Of a DNA stretch of 64,000 nt, positions 62,195 to 64,000 are shown piece after piece (the first letter of the stretch is position 1; each line of letters starts with the position of its first letter). Origin of the DNA: Pseudomonas sp. WJP1 (GTDB lineage Bacteria; Pseudomonadota; Gammaproteobacteria; Pseudomonadales; Pseudomonadaceae); contig NZ_CP110128.1 in NCBI RefSeq assembly GCF_028471945.1, forward strand, positions 4,266,501 to 4,330,500, in the 5' to 3' direction. Below the pieces are notes generated by a model, which saw only the letters and a program-made list of their open reading frames with translations, did not search any database and was not told the origin of the DNA. A program made the translations under genes and the position numbers.

Positions 62195-63967
62195 CTAGAA
62201 CTGCTCGGGATCGAATGCCTTGAGGGTTTCGGCGCCCGTGTTGATACGCTGCAGGTGTATCGTCGTTTCGGGCAGTATACGCTCGAAGAAGAACCGGGCT
62301 GTGGTCTGCTTGGCGCGGTAGAAATCGCCATCGGCCGAACCTTGCGCAAGGTGGCGCCGGGCAGTGACGGCCATCTTCGCCCATTGCAGACCGAACGCAA
62401 CCAAGGCGGTCAGGTGCAGGAAGTCCACCGCACCGGCGGCGGTGGCACTCGCATCGGCGCTGCCCATGTATTCGACGGCCATCACCAGATCTGCCAGGGC
62501 GAGGCGCAGCGCCTGTACTTCCTTCAACTCGTTGCCATGCTCGTCGCAGAAGTCGTCCACCAGCTTCAGGAAACGCCGCATCGCCCGCCCATCGTCGAGC
62601 CTGAGCTTGCGCGCTGCGAGATCCATCGCCTGCACGCCGTTGGTGCCTTCATACAGCGGGGTAATCCGCGCATCGCGCTGAAATTGCTCCATGCCCCACT
62701 CTCGGATATAGCCGTGCCCGCCGAAGCATTGCATCGCCATTCCCGTGCATTCCACTGCCTTGTCAGTACAGTAAGCCTTGATCATTGGGGTGAGCAGGCC
62801 AAGCAGGTCGCTGGCGGCCTCACGCACTTCGGGGTCCGGGTGCTTGTGCGCCAGGTCGACCTGCAGGCCGGCCCAATAGGTGAGCGCCCTGCCCCCTTCG
62901 ATGAATGCGCGCTGGGTCAGCAACATGCGCTGCACATCGGGGTGCATCACGATCGGATCAGCCGGCTGCCCAGGCGTCACCGCGCCACCCGGCGCTCGCC
63001 CCTGAAGGCGTTCACGGGCATAGCGGGCGGCATTCTGGTAGGCCACCGAGGCCAGGCTCAGGCCCTGAACGCCGACCGCCAGGCGTGCGCTGTTCATCAT
63101 CACGAACATGACGCGCAGGCCTTGGTGCGGCTGGCCGATCAGGTAACCGGTGGCACCGTCGTAATTCATCACGCAGGTCGGGTTGCCGTGGATGCCCATC
63201 TTCTCTTCCAGGGACCCGCAACGTACCGCGTTGCGCTCGCCCAGCGAGCCATCGGCGTTGACCAGGATTTTCGGCACGATGAACAGGCTGATGCCTTTTA
63301 CACCCGGCGGTGCGTCCGGCAGGCGGGCCAGGACCAGATGGATGATGTTCTCGGCCAGGTCATGCTCACCGGCGGAGATGAAAATCTTTGTTCCGGTGAT
63401 GCGGTAGCTGCCATCTGCCTGCGGCTCGGCGCGAGTCCGTAGCAACCCAAGGTCGGTACCGCAGTGCGGTTCGGTAAGGTTCATGGTGCCGGTCCAGCGA
63501 CCCTCGATCATCGGCGGCATGAACAGCGCCTTTTGCGCCTCGCTGCCGCCATTGGCGATGGCATTGACCGCGCCATGACTGAGGCCGGCGAACATCGAAA
63601 AGGCCAGGTTGGCACTGGTCATGATTTCCCGCACGGCAATGCCCAGCAGGTGCGACAGCCCCTGACCGCCGAATTCGGGCGACGCGGTCAGGCCGGTCCA
63701 GCCACTTTGCGCGTAAAGCTGGTAAGCCTCGCGAAAACCTGGTGCGGTCGTCACTTCGCCGTCGGCCAGCTTGCAGCCCTGCTGATCGCCGACGGCGTTC
63801 AACGGCATCAGCACTTCACTGGCGAGTTTGGCGGCTTCCTCGAGGATCGCGGCGACGACATCCGGTGTGGCCTCGGCGAAGCCCGACAGGTCGGCGTAGT
63901 GCTCCACTTGCAGCAGTTCATCGAGGACAAAATGCATGTCCCGTAGCGGTGCGTTGTAAGTTGCCAT
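62195..63967 (-). CDS. Acyl-CoA dehydrogenase (long form with C-terminal domain)
   Basis: A 590-residue FAD acyl-CoA dehydrogenase with the extra C-terminal domain. The middle FAD loop is MNLTEPHCGTDLGLLRTRA (about 155-175), KIFISAGEHDL follows, and the catalytic-region motif YEGTNGVQAMDLAARKL (about 430) is present. The start MATYNAPLRDMHFVLDELLQ is the usual form for this class. AAGGAGG precedes the ATG. It may be needed for the pathway's acyl-CoA intermediate, but could also be general. An open frame ending VVIERL lies directly upstream. Confidence 0.94.
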   Translation of the reverse strand: MATYNAPLRDMHFVLDELLQVEHYADLSGFAEATPDVVAAILEEAAKLASEVLMPLNAVGDQQGCKLADGEVTTAPGFREAYQLYAQSGWTGLTASPEFGGQGLSHLLGIAVREIMTSANLAFSMFAGLSHGAVNAIANGGSEAQKALFMPPMIEGRWTGTMNLTEPHCGTDLGLLRTRAEPQADGSYRITGTKIFISAGEHDLAENIIHLVLARLPDAPPGVKGISLFIVPKILVNADGSLGERNAVRCGSLEEKMGIHGNPTCVMNYDGATGYLIGQPHQGLRVMFVMMNSARLAVGVQGLSLASVAYQNAARYARERLQGRAPGGAVTPGQPADPIVMHPDVQRMLLTQRAFIEGGRALTYWAGLQVDLAHKHPDPEVREAASDLLGLLTPMIKAYCTDKAVECTGMAMQCFGGHGYIREWGMEQFQRDARITPLYEGTNGVQAMDLAARKLRLDDGRAMRRFLKLVDDFCDEHGNELKEVQALRLALADLVMAVEYMGSADASATAAGAVDFLHLTALVAFGLQWAKMAVTARRHLAQGSADGDFYRAKQTTARFFFERILPETTIHLQRINTGAETLKAFDPEQF

Positions 63968-63977
63968 GGTCGCCTCC

Positions 63978-64000
63978 TTATAGACGTTCGATCACGACGG
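63978..64000 (-). CDS. 3' end of an upstream gene (partial)
   Basis: On the minus strand the last bases read ...VVIERL followed by TAA (63978-63980), ten bases before the acyl-CoA dehydrogenase start. Such a C-terminus is common in fatty-acid oxidation enzymes, for example thiolases, often co-transcribed with acyl-CoA dehydrogenases. Only seven codons are visible, so no name is given. Confidence 0.5.

Overview
The window is chromosomal DNA of a Pseudomonas of the fluorescens/putida type. The evidence is the REP/REPIN hairpins of the GTGGGAGC / TAGGAGCGAGGC type scattered between genes, the lexA2-imuA-imuB-dnaE2 mutagenesis cassette with an AGTAC-N4-GTACT operator, and the GC-rich metabolic and transport genes with typical pseudomonad product types. 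No plasmid, phage or rRNA features are visible.

Layout. 1-7.0 kb: a polyamine-type ABC importer (ATPase cut by the window edge, two permeases, binding protein) followed by two amidohydrolases and a flavin reductase, probably an uptake and breakdown unit for a nitrogen compound. 7.1-12.9 kb: the damage-inducible translesion cassette (dnaE2, imuB, imuA, lexA2), read leftwards. 12.9-16.5 kb: a LysR regulator divergent from an exported YtcJ-type amidohydrolase, then a TorF-type porin. 16.6-24.0 kb: a leftward unit of a GntR/UTRA regulator, an AprA-like flavoprotein, an AprB-like ferredoxin, a sulfonate-type ABC importer, a HEAT-repeat protein and a DUF971 protein, mostly joined by start/stop overlaps. 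24.1-30.8 kb: a 71-bp tandem REP array, Dyp peroxidase, GapN, FUSC protein, EamA exporter with a divergent Lrp regulator, YceK lipoprotein and Bax-inhibitor-1 protein.

30.9-47.6 kb is accessory DNA beside tRNA-Ser(UGA). It has no visible integrase. It holds a frameshifted small gene, small membrane proteins, a 9 x 9 bp tandem repeat, and two likely defence loci. The first (33.4-43.5 kb) has a divergent WYL regulator with a nearby inverted repeat, a possible OGG-fold protein, a small protein, a two-TM zinc-ribbon protein, an AddB-like nuclease coupled to an AddA-like helicase-nuclease, and a convergent helix-hairpin-helix protein. The second (45.4-47.3 kb) is a coupled ParA-type ATPase and SIR2-domain protein in AT-rich DNA. 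Between them are two related lipoproteins and a truncated gene. I do not recognise either locus as a named defence system; the first is my best candidate for an undescribed one.

47.7-64.0 kb returns to core-like genes: a DUF2807 protein, an MsbA-like ABC exporter, small proteins, a degenerate metallo-beta-lactamase-fold protein, a YeiH-family exporter, and a leftward catabolic cluster (DUF1302/DUF1329 envelope pair, MFS transporter, duplicated carboxymuconolactone-decarboxylase-like protein, SDR dehydrogenase, beta-keto acid cleavage enzyme, AraC regulator, acyl-CoA dehydrogenase). The carbon substrate cannot be read from sequence alone. All functions are inferred from motifs and context read by eye; no database search or composition count was run.
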